A stretch of 64,000 nt of DNA from positions 21,148,245 through 21,212,244 of the forward strand of contig OY848917.1 in assembly GCA_963693285.1 (NCBI GenBank), given 5' to 3'. The notes beneath the pieces are model-generated. The model was not told where the DNA came from. It saw only the letters and a program-made list of their open reading frames with translations, and made no database searches. The translations under genes were made by a program, and so were the position numbers. Origin of the DNA: Xestospongia muta. Lineage: Eukaryota > Porifera > Demospongiae > Haplosclerida > Petrosiidae. Below are positions 1 to 11,164 of the stretch, piece by piece (the stretch's first letter is position 1; each line of letters starts with the position of its first letter).

Positions 1-85
1 CAGGGTTAGCACCATTATTAAGAAGAAGCTGAACACATTCATTATTGCCTTCCTTAGATGCAATGTACAAAGCAGTTTGGCCATC
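1..85 (-). CDS. Ankyrin exon 18, cut by the window edge
   Basis: 28 codons visible, starting DGQTALYIASKEGNNECVQL and then LLNNGANP. Acceptor ACATAG at 86-91. This is a canonical ankyrin repeat. The exon and gene continue beyond position 1. Confidence 0.88.
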
Positions 86-699
86 CTATGTAAACGTAAA
101 AGTACAAACAACAAATGATTGTTAGTGTATATATAAATGATAAAAAAATTTAATAAAATGCTACATTTTGTCTTCTAACTACATAAATTACGAGAGAGAA
201 GTTCTTTAATATAATAACAATATTAGACTACTTATTAATAATTCATTAGGTAAAACCTTTAATGTAGTGAACTGTCAGACATTGTTGATACAGATTAGAT
301 GATAATTTTCTAAATGAGTCATAGTCTTCATCCTTGGGCTGTTGTGTCAAACTATAACTATTACTAAGTGTCAGAGGCTGTTTGTTATAATATGTTAAAG
401 TTGATATGATACAAAGGAGTTCAAAGTATCAACATCAACTTATGAAATGATTGTATCAGATAGAATGACGCTATTTCATCACTTTAAATTTCCATGGTAA
501 TCACTTAAGCCACAAACACATTTTAATTATTTTAATACAACTTAGATCATACTGTATTGCACATGTGCTTTGTTGTGACATTAACAACCCATGGGTCTGT
601 TAGCCATTGGGTTTGTTTACATCACAGCACCTGTATCTGACATATAACCCTCATGGTTGTGTAAGTATACTTAACACTATCAATTACAAGTCAGCATAC
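86..699 (-). other. Intron 17, no further feature seen
   Basis: AT-rich intron between the exons at 1-85 and 700-792. I see no ankyrin motif, mobile-element relic or notable repeat in it. Confidence 0.6.
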
Positions 700-792
700 T
701 TTGTCTCCAATGTTAACATTAGCTCCCTTGGACAGAGCATCCTTAGTACCTTCCAAATTTCCTTTTCTTAAAGACTCTAAAAGTAAAGTGTC
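700..792 (-). CDS. Ankyrin exon 17, second N-terminal type repeat
   Basis: 31 codons starting DTLLLESLRKGNLEGTKDAL and ending NVNIGDK. Acceptor ATTTAG, donor GTATGCTG. It lacks TPLH and resembles the capping repeat at 59520-59612 in length and pattern, so a new ankyrin stack seems to begin here. Confidence 0.82.
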
Positions 793-1151
793 CTAAATAG
801 AAAGGTAAAATTTCTTACTTTTAACAGAATACTATTACAGAATTTTAAGATGTACATACACTCATATAGAACACTTATACTTCGAGTACGTGTGAACTTC
901 TAAATGTGATATTACCTTATTACACTAAAAACTGTTCATTCACCAAAATGTTCTTATTACTTACTACCCAAACAATATTGACTAATAATTGCTGTACCTG
1001 TTTGATTTATAGGATATATATGTGCATATTTATATATTGTGAATGCTATAATTACATAAAGTGTATATCACAACAAGCACTACAAATATAGAGCAAGAGA
1101 TTTGGTACATAATATATATAAATGTGTACAAAGTCATAACATATGACTTAC
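793..1151 (-). other. Intron 16, no further feature seen
   Basis: Short AT-rich intron. The plus-strand open frame at 906-1091 is Ile/Tyr/Cys-rich low-complexity translation and is not a credible gene. Confidence 0.6.
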
Positions 1152-1253
1152 AGCCTGTACAGCTTCTAAATTGTTGGCATTAGCATTAACTAACATCTTT
1201 ATAATGTCATCATTTTTATTCCAATAAGCTGCATGAAGTGCTGTACGTCCATA
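1152..1253 (-). CDS. Ankyrin exon 16 (34 codons)
   Basis: Starts YGRTALHAAYWNKNDDIIKM and ends NLEAVQA. Acceptor ATTTAG, donor GTAAGTC, length 102 nt, phase 0. There is one extra residue relative to the 33-residue repeat. The TALHAA motif is clear. Confidence 0.85.
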
Positions 1254-3220
1254 CTAAATGATAATTGTGACAAAGATATGATGAGTCAAAATAAACAAAT
1301 AAACAAAACATAGATATAAAGATCAAAGTCTAAAGTATTGGATACCTCCCTGTCAAATGTTTTAAAGCTAAACTATTGGCCAAAAATAGTCCCTCATGAA
1401 GCTTCACCTAGTGTCATAGTGCCACATGAAATTTTTTTCTGTGCACCATGTGCTCGTGATTGTATTACAAGATACAAGGTCTGCAATTATATCACCAAAG
1501 AACTAGTCAAGCCTAGTGTTGATTGTAGACAACAAACATCATTTAAAGTCATAAAGGTTTGGAATTTATATTCCTTCTGAATTTAAGTACTATTTGAATT
1601 TAATCCCATCTGAAGCCTCATTTTATTAAAGGTTGTTAACCAGCCTCATTTGTCAAAGCAACTTGTCCGAAAAAAATATCTTAATTACAAAGACTTGTTA
1701 AGAAATTTGTACTAAAGCTGGATTGGAACACTATTTCAATGGACATAGTTTAAAGGTGACTTGTATACCGTTGAGCAAATTAGAAAAATCTGTAGTGAAC
1801 AGTTCATCCAAAGTGAAGTGGTCATTTTAGTACTGAACCAGTTAAACACTATGAGGGACAACCTCCTCCTGCAAAAAGTCTGCACAGGTACAGAAAACTC
1901 AGTAAATCAATAAATAAGATCGACAAAACTGTGGTTGGTCACAACTCTCTTCTAAAATCAACCCACTGCCTGAAATTACATGTACTCCTGATTTCTTTTG
2001 CATTGGTACAGTTTCTGAAACATTAAAAGGCAAATGACACAGCAGATCAAATAGTTACATCCCAAAAATAAAATCACATGTCTGTACAACTAGGATAGTA
2101 CAATGTGTTAAGAGTTCTTAGATGAGTGCAATTCAAGTACATACTAAGTGGAGAAGGTATGAATATTCCTAACTTTATCATGTCATGTTTCAGAGGAGAC
2201 TAATGACTCAAAGAAGGTCATTATTGGCATAGTAATAATAGTCATGAAATATAGAAACACATGTACCATATTTGCAATTATTTTTGTGATATATAATTTT
2301 CACATTTGTTTAGGAAATGCTATCAACAGAAATTTCAATGATTTTTTTCACATTTCATTTTTTATGATATTGCCCACCGCATGTGACATACATATGTGCA
2401 GGTAAGAAGCAGTTGTAGAATGACTACTTACTTCACAGTAGAATCAATGATTAGAGGTTACCACTTATATATAGATTATTAGGAAAGTTCAGTTGGAGAG
2501 CAGCTCTTTTGTAAAATTAAATAAAATGATCGACATGATTCTTATCTTGTAGTGCCATTAAAACTTGAACAGTCTTTAGGCATGTAACTCAAAATATGGC
2601 TTTGATCTACACCCTGTTTTGTGCTGGACTGGGTCTTCTATTTATTGTAAAGTTACTGGTAAAAGACAATACTCCTACATTCTACTGCTTTCTTCCCCTT
2701 TCAATGGCAGAAGAGCTGTAATGTTAGTTGTGTCAATATAATATTGTATTAATATTCATTAATTATACTATGTCATTAACTTTGTAATGTACAATCATGT
2801 GATGTTTTGTTGAGAGTTAAAACAATACATGTTAAAGACAAAGAGACCTGAGTGTTTGGGTAGATTAGTATTTTGAAATAGAAGCTTTTTTACTTTTACT
2901 TTTTCATTATTTAAGCCACCGATGAAGATAGTTGCTCTTGAAACATTTGGCGTTAATATATATTTTTGTTCAGTGAAATTAAAAAATGAACATTCAAAAC
3001 AATACATGTTAAACTTTGCATCCATTGTCATTGACTATAATCAGGGAGTATAAGACATTATAACCAGCAACATAATTTAAACTACTTATATTTACCTACT
3101 TATGGCATCAAGAATCAATTTAACACTACTTCCAACATTTGATCCAATCAGTGATCTTAGCTCCATAAGTCAACAATGGAAAAGTTACCAATGACGTTTT
3201 TAGATTTACTTTGTAGCCTT
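1254..3220. other. 5' part of intron 15 region, unrecognised sequence
   Basis: No exon or known element recognised. Open frames at 1338-1580 (+) and 2795-3031 (-) have no domain I recognise. A 16-bp sequence, AACAATACATGTTAAA, occurs twice, near 2821 and 2998. The plus strand between about 1600 and 2300 has the look of a heavily decayed coding relic but cannot be assigned. Confidence 0.4.
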
Positions 3221-3224
3221 GAAT

Positions 3225-5060
3225 ATCACAGATGACAACTAAAAATGAGCTTTGTTGCTGTATTGAGCTGGACAGGCAACAAGAAATATTTGATGCTATC
3301 CCAGATACTGGAGATAGCTATGCAACAGATATGACAGAACATCTCTTACCCAAGAAGAATGTTAACTATGTAATATACCAATTTTGACAAACAATCTACC
3401 AAAAAAATGAAAAAGTTTATATATTTGCTACTCAACTTAGAAAATTAGCAACCTGTTATAAATTCTCTAACTTGGACAGACAATTAAAGTTAGCTATTAT
3501 ACAAAACTGTTATACAAGTCTCTCTCTGAAGATTTCCACTTAATGAAAATAACCTCTCTCTTAATATACAACTTTATCAAGTTAAGCATTAACTATTGAA
3601 CTCTGAACAGTCAAATGCAACCATATCCAAACTTGTTTAAAAGAATTGGACTGTTGAATGTCAAGATCATGCTACACATTGACAAGACTATACCCCTGGA
3701 GCTCAGTCAGTTTATTGCATTCCTTTTCATATATACATGAAAAAAGTCAAGAAAGAATTAGACGATTTAAAATAACAAGAAATCATTAAGATGGTTGAAG
3801 GATCCACTCTCTGGGTCTCCCACTTAATTGTTATTCCAAAGAAAATGGTGCTGTTAGACTCAGTGTTGTCATGAGAATGGCTAAGCTATTTATTGTGAAA
3901 GACATCCCAGTCCAACAGTTGATGATTTGATTTATAAATTAAATAGAACCACAGTATTATTAAAGCTTTACTTGTGAGTTGGTTATCACCATTTAGTATT
4001 ATCACAAGAAATAACAAGAACAAGTGTGAATGTGATAGGAACTCTGTTACATTTTTGGTTTTGTGTTCTCAGTGACAGGAATTTCTCCATACTCAAAGAA
4101 AGCTGAAATATTCTACAAGACCAATCCACCAACTATAATTTTTGGTGTTAGATCTCTTTTGGGAATGATAATGTATTGTGTAAACTTAAGTTTTAGTGAA
4201 ATGTACCAGCCACTTAGAGAACTAACCAAGAAAAATGTTCAATTCCAATGGACACAGCAGCATGATGATTCCTTCAAGAAGATCAAGACACAGCTATGAC
4301 TTCTTTTGACCAAAACAAAGAAACCCAGCTAATAAATGGTGAGTTGTAATGTCTTACAGAAATAATGCATGCTAACCATTAGGAACCCATGAACAGAAGA
4401 CAAGCTGGATGTCAATTTGAAGAAGTTGATTGGGTAGACTACAGCTTTTTGATAGAACCAAAGAAAAATAAACAGTAAATAACAACTCAAATATTATTAT
4501 TCATTGTGGGAACTGTTTTGTGATACCAACATCTTTACATCAAACAGCCATCTCACTAGCTCACAAAGCCCATCAGGAACTAGTGAAACCAAGAGATTAT
4601 TAAGAGATGTGTGGTTTCAGAGAATCAATGAAAAAGTCAAACAAGTATATCCCATATCAAACCAATAGACCTGAGAACTGTCCAGACACATTACAGATGT
4701 CTCCTCTAGAGTATGTTATGATTCTGGTGGTAGAGGCTCTACCATCAAGTAAATTGAGAAGTTGAAAAGTTTGTGAAATCTGTTCGTGAATTAAATTTTC
4801 ACATGTTGAAGGGAGAAATTAGAAAAAATATCTTTACTGATTTCTGTTGAAGTTACATGCAAAATATTCAGATATTAATATTGGTGATGATGTTTTGATT
4901 CAGAGTTATAAAAAGAGCAAAGCTTTACCTAATATGATCAAACACCAATTCATGCTGTGATATGAAAAAACAGTGATAACAACAGTTTGAAACAAGAGAA
5001 ATGTGCTTTTAATATATCGTAAATGGACTCATCCCTTCATCTGTCGATACTGTTTCATCA
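3225..5060 (+). pseudogene. Decayed gypsy (Ty3-type) LTR retrotransposon relic
   Basis: Short gag and pol segments lie in the family order with many stops and frameshifts. Gag-like IFDAIPDTGDSYATDMTEHL is near 3280-3350. Reverse-transcriptase start, with segments like PFHI..KKVKEEL and EGSTLWVSHLIVIPKK, is near 3730-3845. The thumb/RNase H junction, with FGVRSLLGMIMYC and LRELTKKNVQFQW, is at 4141-4297. The integrase zinc-finger region, with SLAHKAHQELVK, is near 4555-4590, and integrase C-terminal remains reach about 5000. No LTR pair could be delimited. It lies in the opposite orientation to the host gene, inside intron 15, and cannot be active. Confidence 0.7.
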
Positions 5061-6186
5061 AGCAATAAGATTGTCTCAAGAAGACATCCCACACAGGTTA
5101 AAAAGCAACCTCAATGTTATATACAATTGGTTACTTTATAATTAACACCAAGTGACACTGAACAATAATACAGGTTAATAAAAAATTTGTACGTTCAGTT
5201 TATAATGTTATATGTCATTTTGTTTATGTACAATTAGTCATTTTGAAAGAAAGGGAGATATGTAATGTTTACAGCAAGAGGGGATGGTATTAATTGGCAT
5301 GATATCCATGCTGGGTTACCCCAGCCTGAATGTGAGACAGTTCGGTCTAAATTGTCAGGAAACCTAGTTCAAGTAATTGCATTGAAGTCATTCTGGTACC
5401 AGTAAAAGTGGCCAGAAAGTTGGTCAGCAACTGTCATAGCTGTAAAAAAAGGTAATGGCAATGCTTCTGGCAGCAGCTAAATGAGAAAGTGAATGGACCA
5501 GACAAGTTGTGTTGTTTCAATGTGACACAGAGACAGCTATAGCTGGAGTGTATTCTAACACTAGCAAGCACATACATATGATCCAGCTGGTGAAAGTACT
5601 CACTTTATAGCACCGTAGTTTGGATTTACCCACAGAGCTTCCTACATACAAGGTACCATCAATATTATCACAAATTCATTCTTGTAGTAAAGGATCGATC
5701 ATTTGGATTTATATCCTCCTTTCAGGATGCCTCAGTTACAGCACAAGTCAACCACAAGTTACTTCATTTGTCATCAGACACTCAAATGCACAGGCTAGAT
5801 CAGAACTGGAAATTCTTGTTCTCCAGTTCTGTATATAATGTCTAGTTCAATCTACTCACTGATGATCCTCTAAGCTAGCCCAAGAGAGATTTAGAAGATT
5901 TTGTTTTAGTAATAATCTAGTTGTGTCACATTAACTGAAAACATGTTATGTTCATAATTGTCCTATTTAGCCAAGGAGAAGGTCAAGCAATCATCCATAA
6001 AATCAGCTTTGAACCATTTACAGATTTACAGGGGCTGCCAGGACCTATTTAGAGACACATTGCTTCAGCTAGAGTATGTTGATGTCCTCAAAAACTATAT
6101 TTTAGGCAGGATAAAAAACTGATATGCTCTTTATTCTCCAAAATAGAAAAATAATGATAAAACAATGGTTAATGGAGAGATTAGAT
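5061..6186. other. Unassigned sequence, probably transposon-derived
   Basis: Lies between the gypsy relic and the tyrosine-recombinase relic. The plus-strand frame at 5620-5838 has no domain I recognise. It may hold the 3' LTR of the gypsy copy (a TGTAATGT start occurs near 5261) or the N-terminal part of the recombinase element. Neither is proven. Confidence 0.35.
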
Positions 6187-6440
6187 TAGCTCTTCTTATG
6201 GTAGGAGTATCACTAGTTAAGTATGCTGGACATAACTTACATATTGGGGCAGCATCAACAGCTGCACTTTGTGGGATTAAGGACTCTACAATCAAAACGT
6301 TGGGTTAGTAGAATAGTGAGGCATATATGCACTACTTTAAACTCATTGGAGCAGGATTGGCCTATTACTCTCAAGTTGCCTCTGAAGGTCAGGCTACTGG
6401 ATTCAATGATGTGGTTCAATACCATGGTTACAGGTAGTGA
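6187..6440 (+). pseudogene. Tyrosine-recombinase C-terminal fragment (DIRS/Crypton-like)
   Basis: The frame starting at 6204 reads GVSLVKYAGHNLHIGAASTA, then AALCGIKDSTIKTLG, two stops, and NSEAYMHYFKL. This matches the C-terminal half of eukaryotic tyrosine recombinases, where the pattern is AGHSFRIGAATTAA...IKTLGRW.S.AY..Y. The H of the HxxR box is kept but the R reads H (HNLH). The RW after TLG is replaced by TAG TAG. These changes make it inactive. DIRS elements and Cryptons both carry such enzymes and I cannot tell which this was. Confidence 0.65.
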
Positions 6441-6547
6441 CAACTCCTTCGTCATCTGTTTATAAAGCTCCTGGATTCAATGATGCAGTTCAATTGCCAT
6501 GGTTACAGGTATAGTGACAACTACTGCATCATCTGTTTATTAAGCTC
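6397..6547. repeat. Tandem duplication, two copies of about 75 bp
   Basis: CTGGATTCAATGATG... starts at 6397 and again at 6471. The copies share CCATGGTTACAGGTA and the CATCTGTTTAT(A/T)AAGCTC end, with several substitutions between them. Confidence 0.85.
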
Positions 6548-6559
6548 TTCTCCTAAGAG

Positions 6560-7221
6560 CAATGGTCTTCCTCTTTTCACTGATGGCAAAGTATTCACAC
6601 TCAGATCTATTTCTCCAGCTTTTTCATTATGTGTTCAAGATTATACAAGCCATGTGTGTAAGAGCAAGAGTAGCAAAGTATCAATAAAGATAATAGTATG
6701 CAGACACTTGCTGTAATCATATCCATACATGTATTTACATAACAGAAGACCACTAGCCACATGATTAGTGTTAAGCCTGTTGTTTTGTATAGTGTAGTTG
6801 TTTCTCTTACTTCTGTAGTCTGTATTTATTTGCTAGCACTCGGTTTGTATTGGTATGTATGTGTATTTATTCTGTATCCTTTTCAAGTCTGTGTTAAGAA
6901 TTGAATGGTATTTAAAGAGACTTTTTGTGCTACACTCTACGCTCAAGCTCAATATATGGTATAATTAAATAATATGATAATAAAGTTGTAAATTTTTGCA
7001 TTATTAGTTCTAGATAACAAAGGAAATATATAAATAGTTATGTCGTAATGTCCGCCTAGGGTAGACAGTGGACAGTGATTACTTCTGAATATTTGGCCTA
7101 TTATGGAAATTATCTGTGCCAATGTCTTTTGTTATGTATAGTGACTTGTATGTACATACTATATTTTGTGTAATCATATTTACTCCATTATTGTATTAAC
7201 AAACATTTAGATAGTAGTTTC
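6560..7221. other. Intronic sequence, nothing firm
   Basis: The T-rich stretch at about 6770-6990 ends in an ATAATAAAG-type sequence and could be LTR or 3'-end derived, but no partner copy is present in the window. Confidence 0.3.
7215..7221. repeat. Target-site duplication, left (TAGTTTC)
   Basis: Identical to 7983-7989 and directly abuts the left inverted end. Confidence 0.8.
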
Positions 7222-7982
7222 CAGGAGCGCATGAGCGTCGCGAAGCGACGCGAAGGAGCGTCAAACTCCCTTCACCAACTGTTGTCGAATCAATGCTTAG
7301 AACATATGTCCATATACGGACATAATTGCTAAGTGTTTTACATTTTAATAGCTTCTGGGCTGTAACCTCTTAGTAGGTGTGCTTTAAATAGATAAATTTA
7401 AGAGAAGTCAAGAAGATGGCCAAGCGACCTTGAACAACATATATCATTATATTCCAACACAAGGTAACTCTAAAGTGTCCTGGTATTCTGTGTGGACAAG
7501 GCCAAAGTGCCTACTTCCTTGTACCACGCAGCAAGGGAACTACCAAAACGTTCGTTATCCTTGCAATAGACGCAAAAAAGCTGGCAGAAAGTTCCTTATA
7601 AGAACTCCAGCAACTTCCCTAGCCTGAGACTAGTTTTCATGTATTGCCAGAGAACTAGTCTTGTTGAATAAAGCGATATATGTTGTTCAACTGTTTCCAC
7701 TTCTTTGATGACAAAAACCTCCATAACCTCCAAGTTCAATTCTTTTAAACGTTTCTCGATGTACATAACTTCTTTCTTAGTTTCGACTTCTTCGTTTTAC
7801 TCACCATAGATGATTGTAATAATATTCATTGCTCCGTCACATACTTAGCAGTACTTATGCTACATAAGTGTATTTTCCTTATATGGAATAATCCTTGACC
7901 GTGTTTCGACAATGGTTAGAATACAAATATAATGGCAGTTTGACGCTCCTTCGCGTCGCTTCGCGACGCTCATGCGCTCCTG
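7222..7982. mobile_element. 761-bp inverted-repeat DNA element with 46-bp perfect ends and 7-bp target duplication
   Basis: The left end, CAGGAGCGCATGAGCGTCGC... (7222-7267), is the exact reverse complement of 7937-7982. Both are flanked by TAGTTTC (7215-7221 and 7983-7989), a 7-bp target-site duplication. The ends are GC- and CpG-rich in an AT-rich region and each contains a GCGTCGC-GAA-GCGACGC hairpin. No transposase is seen; the longest internal minus-strand frame, around 7590-7790, is about 66 codons and unrecognised. This is a non-autonomous cut-and-paste element, and the perfect ends argue it is young. The CAG...CTG ends recall hAT, but hAT elements make 8-bp duplications, so the superfamily is open. 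Confidence 0.85.
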
Positions 7983-7989
7983 TAGTTTC
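7983..7989. repeat. Target-site duplication, right (TAGTTTC)
   Basis: Identical to 7215-7221 and directly abuts the right inverted end. Confidence 0.8.
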
Positions 7990-8269
7990 AAAGCCATTCC
8001 ATTGGGAGGAAGAAACACTTATAAGAACTTAGATGAACATAAACAGATAAAATTATCCTGCCATCAAGCAAAAGTCAAATATGGTAAGTACTCTGTGACT
8101 ATGCAACTGGAAAAGTGGAGAAAACAAGGTTCTTAGCCTGTACTTTCACATGCTGAAGAACAATGCTAACTACAGTGGACTACTGATGTGTCTAAAATAG
8201 GGTATGTTCAAAAAAGACAACATTATGTAAAAGAAAAGTCTTAATAAAGAGAAGAGTAATTCCATTTGT

Positions 8270-8830
8270 AGAAAACAGACACAGAAAAATTGGTGGTATG
8301 CCTTTTAACAAGCAACAACATACTGCGTGCTTTTTATCAAGCTTGAACATGTATTGAAGAAAGGCTCCAACTATGGTACATTGATTCTAAACAAATATAC
8401 CATTTTGAGGTCTTGATGATGACTAAAGATGTATTTGAAATTGAAATGAGTGTGTTTTTCACCATTGCACAGAGTCTGGCAAAGTCTTAGCTCCTATAGT
8501 TGTCAAGACCGTCTAGGCTTCTTGTTAAGTTTAGAAGCAGCAGATACTAATACTTATTGTCATTAATGGAATTGGAGATGTGATTCCACCTATGCACACT
8601 TTTCCAGGTGAGATCTTGGTATATTTACCATTATGAACATCAGTTAAAGATGCATACTTAGGATATTCATCAAATGGTTGGATTAACACTCATAAGCTTT
8701 TTCTCACCTCTCAAAGCTAATTGGAGAAGGTTGTAGATGCATACAAAATGGTTAACATAGGAAAGCCTGTTTCAAAGAGGTTTTTGAAAAGCCTGGATGA
8801 CACAGTTAAAGTGTGAACCATAGTTAATAC
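8270..8830 (+). pseudogene. Tigger/Jerky-like (pogo-type) DDE transposase relic
   Basis: Fragments on the plus strand match the DDE core of the Tigger/pogo family: ESGKVLAP near 8473 and NGIGDVIPPMHTFPG near 8567-8611, followed by SNGWINTHKLF near 8670. Stops and frame changes are frequent and no terminal repeats were found. The better-preserved relative at 61450-62135 carries the same GKVLA motif. It lies inside intron 15, antisense to the host gene. Confidence 0.55.
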
Positions 8831-9235
8831 TTTTACCAGATGTATCCAAAGCACTTGAAGAAAAACAGCTACTTCAAAGATCTATTCAGACCTTCCACTT
8901 CTCACTTGTTCAACTAGAATACAACAGTCAACTCAAATTACCAAATCTATACCTTTACCTTTGCATATATATATATAAGAAGCTGAAAATATATCTAACG
9001 TCCTTAAGTCAACTGACAAGAAGAGTATCTTCAAAATATGTCAAAAAATGACTTGGATTGTAGAACCAAACCCAAATATTTATTAAAGACATTGAATAAA
9101 TGTCTGACTTTGCATCATTAATTCGCATCCATTAATATACAATGTCAATAACATATCTTTAATATGTTATGGGTATATAGTAGGTATATAGTAGACAGAT
9201 AATGATTACATTTCATATACAGAAACACCACTGAC
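8831..9235. other. Intronic sequence, nothing recognised
   Basis: AT-rich, with no exon, repeat family or element that I can support. Confidence 0.5.
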
Positions 9236-9334
9236 CTTGTCTGCAACATTCACTTTCACACCACCATCTAGAAGGACTTGAACAACCTTATCATAACTTT
9301 TATAACATGACATATAGAGAACAGTTTCGCCAAA
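9236..9334 (-). CDS. Ankyrin exon 15
   Basis: 33 codons starting FGETVLYMSCYKSYDKVVQV and ending VNVADK. Acceptor GTGTAG, donor GTCAGTG. It fits the ankyrin pattern but is a poor match in the first helix: YMSCYKSYDK replaces the usual A-x-x-x-G-H turn. It sits where the pairing would predict an RGW exon but does not look like one. Confidence 0.78.
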
Positions 9335-9499
9335 CTACACAAACAAAAAATCAAAAATGTGATAATGAAACTTAGTTATAAAGTAATTGATAATTGAGGT
9401 AACAGGTAAGCAAATACACTAAACCCTCTCTAGTCACACATATGTCTGTCTTTTATTAGTAGTAGGTTTGAGATAAATGAAAAGTTATCCTCTCCTTTG

Positions 9500-10850
9500 A
9501 TAAGACTAATCTCGTCTCATTAAATAGAAACATAGATTACTAACAACAACTCAAGTTAATGCCACTTAGAACTGGCCTCATGGAAGAATAGAATCAATCT
9601 CCATTTTTCCTTCTGAATATAATCGTAATTCATTAAAATGGTGTCTACCACAAGGGGTACTTTCAAGGTCCACATAAATCACTACTTTCATTACTAGAAG
9701 CACTCAATATAAGACTCTAAAAGTGACCATTAATGTAAAATCATGCTTTGCAGTGTAAATGTGATCTTTGAAAGTCTCCTACTTTTGTAGTTATCATGTT
9801 TTAAACAGATCAAAGAGAGAAGAAAGAACATCATGCCATCCTTTACACAGGCAGTCTTATTTTATGTCAGACTAAAGAAAGCCAAATTGTCAACATATAT
9901 TTATATGTCTTCATCGTGACAAATAGTGGGACAAAAAAAGTTAAACAGGAACAAGTAAGGTATAATAAATAAAGATTTGGTATAATAAATCAATTGCAGA
10001 CTTCTTAACGATAGCAAGAAGCATACCAGCTCAGCTGAGAAATATACTGGTGTTGTATCATAATAAGGTTTAAATTCTTTAATACTGTCTAATTTTATAA
10101 CAAGCTTAAATCATGATTATTAGCCATAGGATACAAATACAAGTAGTCTACATGACAATTGCTATCTTATGTATGTCCACAGCACTTCTATTTTTAAACA
10201 ATTTAAACTGAATAATTCGAAGCTAAACAAATGATTCATTTTGGTGAGAGCACCTGAACTGATTATTGAGAAATTCATGAAAAACTGATATCTATACATC
10301 TGATGTCGTCCAATATGAATAAGTAGCAAAACTGTTAATACACATGTTATAAAAACAAATTACACTTTCCTACTAATATTGTGTCAAGTGCTTTGTATTT
10401 CCTTCTCCTTTCAATATCCATCATATTTGGGATATTTTTAAAAGACAATGTTTCAACTTTAGTAAAATAACTAATAGTTGTCTTTAGGGAAAATGAGTTA
10501 CAATCTTTAGTTATACAGCCTTTATTGTATAATATATGCAAATGAACACTTACTTTATTCACAAAGTCTAGATTGGCTGCTTTCTGTGTTAAAATGAAAA
10601 CAACATCTTTGTGTCCATTCCTTGCTGCTAACATGACTGGAGTACATCCAACCTAAATATATTATAATAACCACATTAACATGAACCAAGAGAATATATC
10701 ATAATATCAGTACATTACCTATATGAGTACAGTAGTAACATTACAAACTTAGAAAACATTATATCTAGTCAGTTAAATCACTCTCAACAATTGGCAAAAC
10801 ATTATGTTACAAATATAAATTTGACACTTCACATTAGTCTGTGACACTAA
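9500..10850 (-). repeat. Diverged copy of the ankyrin exon-pair module
   Basis: The intron around exon 14 matches the modules further right. AAGCTAAACAAATGAT is near 10220, the TACATCTGATG(G/T) stretch near 10294, and ACATTACAAACTTAGA upstream of the exon. CAAGTAGTCTACATGACAAT near 10140 is shared only with the module near 50.66 kb, and GGCCTCATGG.AGAATAGAAT near 9573 is shared with 58.63 kb. No RGW-type exon is found at the expected place. This module has no internal satellite and looks like the older state. Confidence 0.7.
10554..10652 (-). CDS. Ankyrin exon 14, diverged GG type
   Basis: 33 codons starting VGCTPVMLAARNGHKDVVFI and ending LDFVNK. Acceptor TTTAG, donor GTAAGTG. It is the most diverged GG-type exon and has the consensus P in the TPLH position. 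The surrounding intron is homologous to the duplicated modules, so it may be close to the source copy. Confidence 0.87.
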
Positions 10851-10852
10851 TT

Positions 10853-11164
10853 TAAAAATTATTTTTAGTAGCATATAGGAAGAGCTAACAATTCACTTAC
10901 ATATTTCCAAAAATACAAATAACAAATACGTATTCATTTTTCTGATAAAAATAAATTTAGCAAATGGCTCACTTATAATTATGACAGAATTATGTACAAC
11001 ACTTGTCAATGCTACAAACTCTTAGTATAAAACAAATATGAAAAGCACTCACTACGCACCAATTTATATTAAACTAATTGTACGAAGTTAACATTTTCCA
11101 CCATTAGAAGCTAACAAGATAATACATCATCTTGGTAGTAACTTAATCAATATCATTTAGACAA
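10853..11164. other. Unique intron sequence before satellite array 1
   Basis: AT-rich sequence without the satellite monomer or module homology. I see no exon. Confidence 0.5.

Noticed and set aside
1338..1580. 80-codon plus-strand frame
   Set aside because: No recognisable domain, no splice context, and it lies in an intron of the opposite-strand gene.
4063..4299. 78-codon plus-strand frame as a gene
   Set aside because: It is the surviving reverse-transcriptase/RNase H junction of the decayed gypsy element, bounded by stops and frameshifts.
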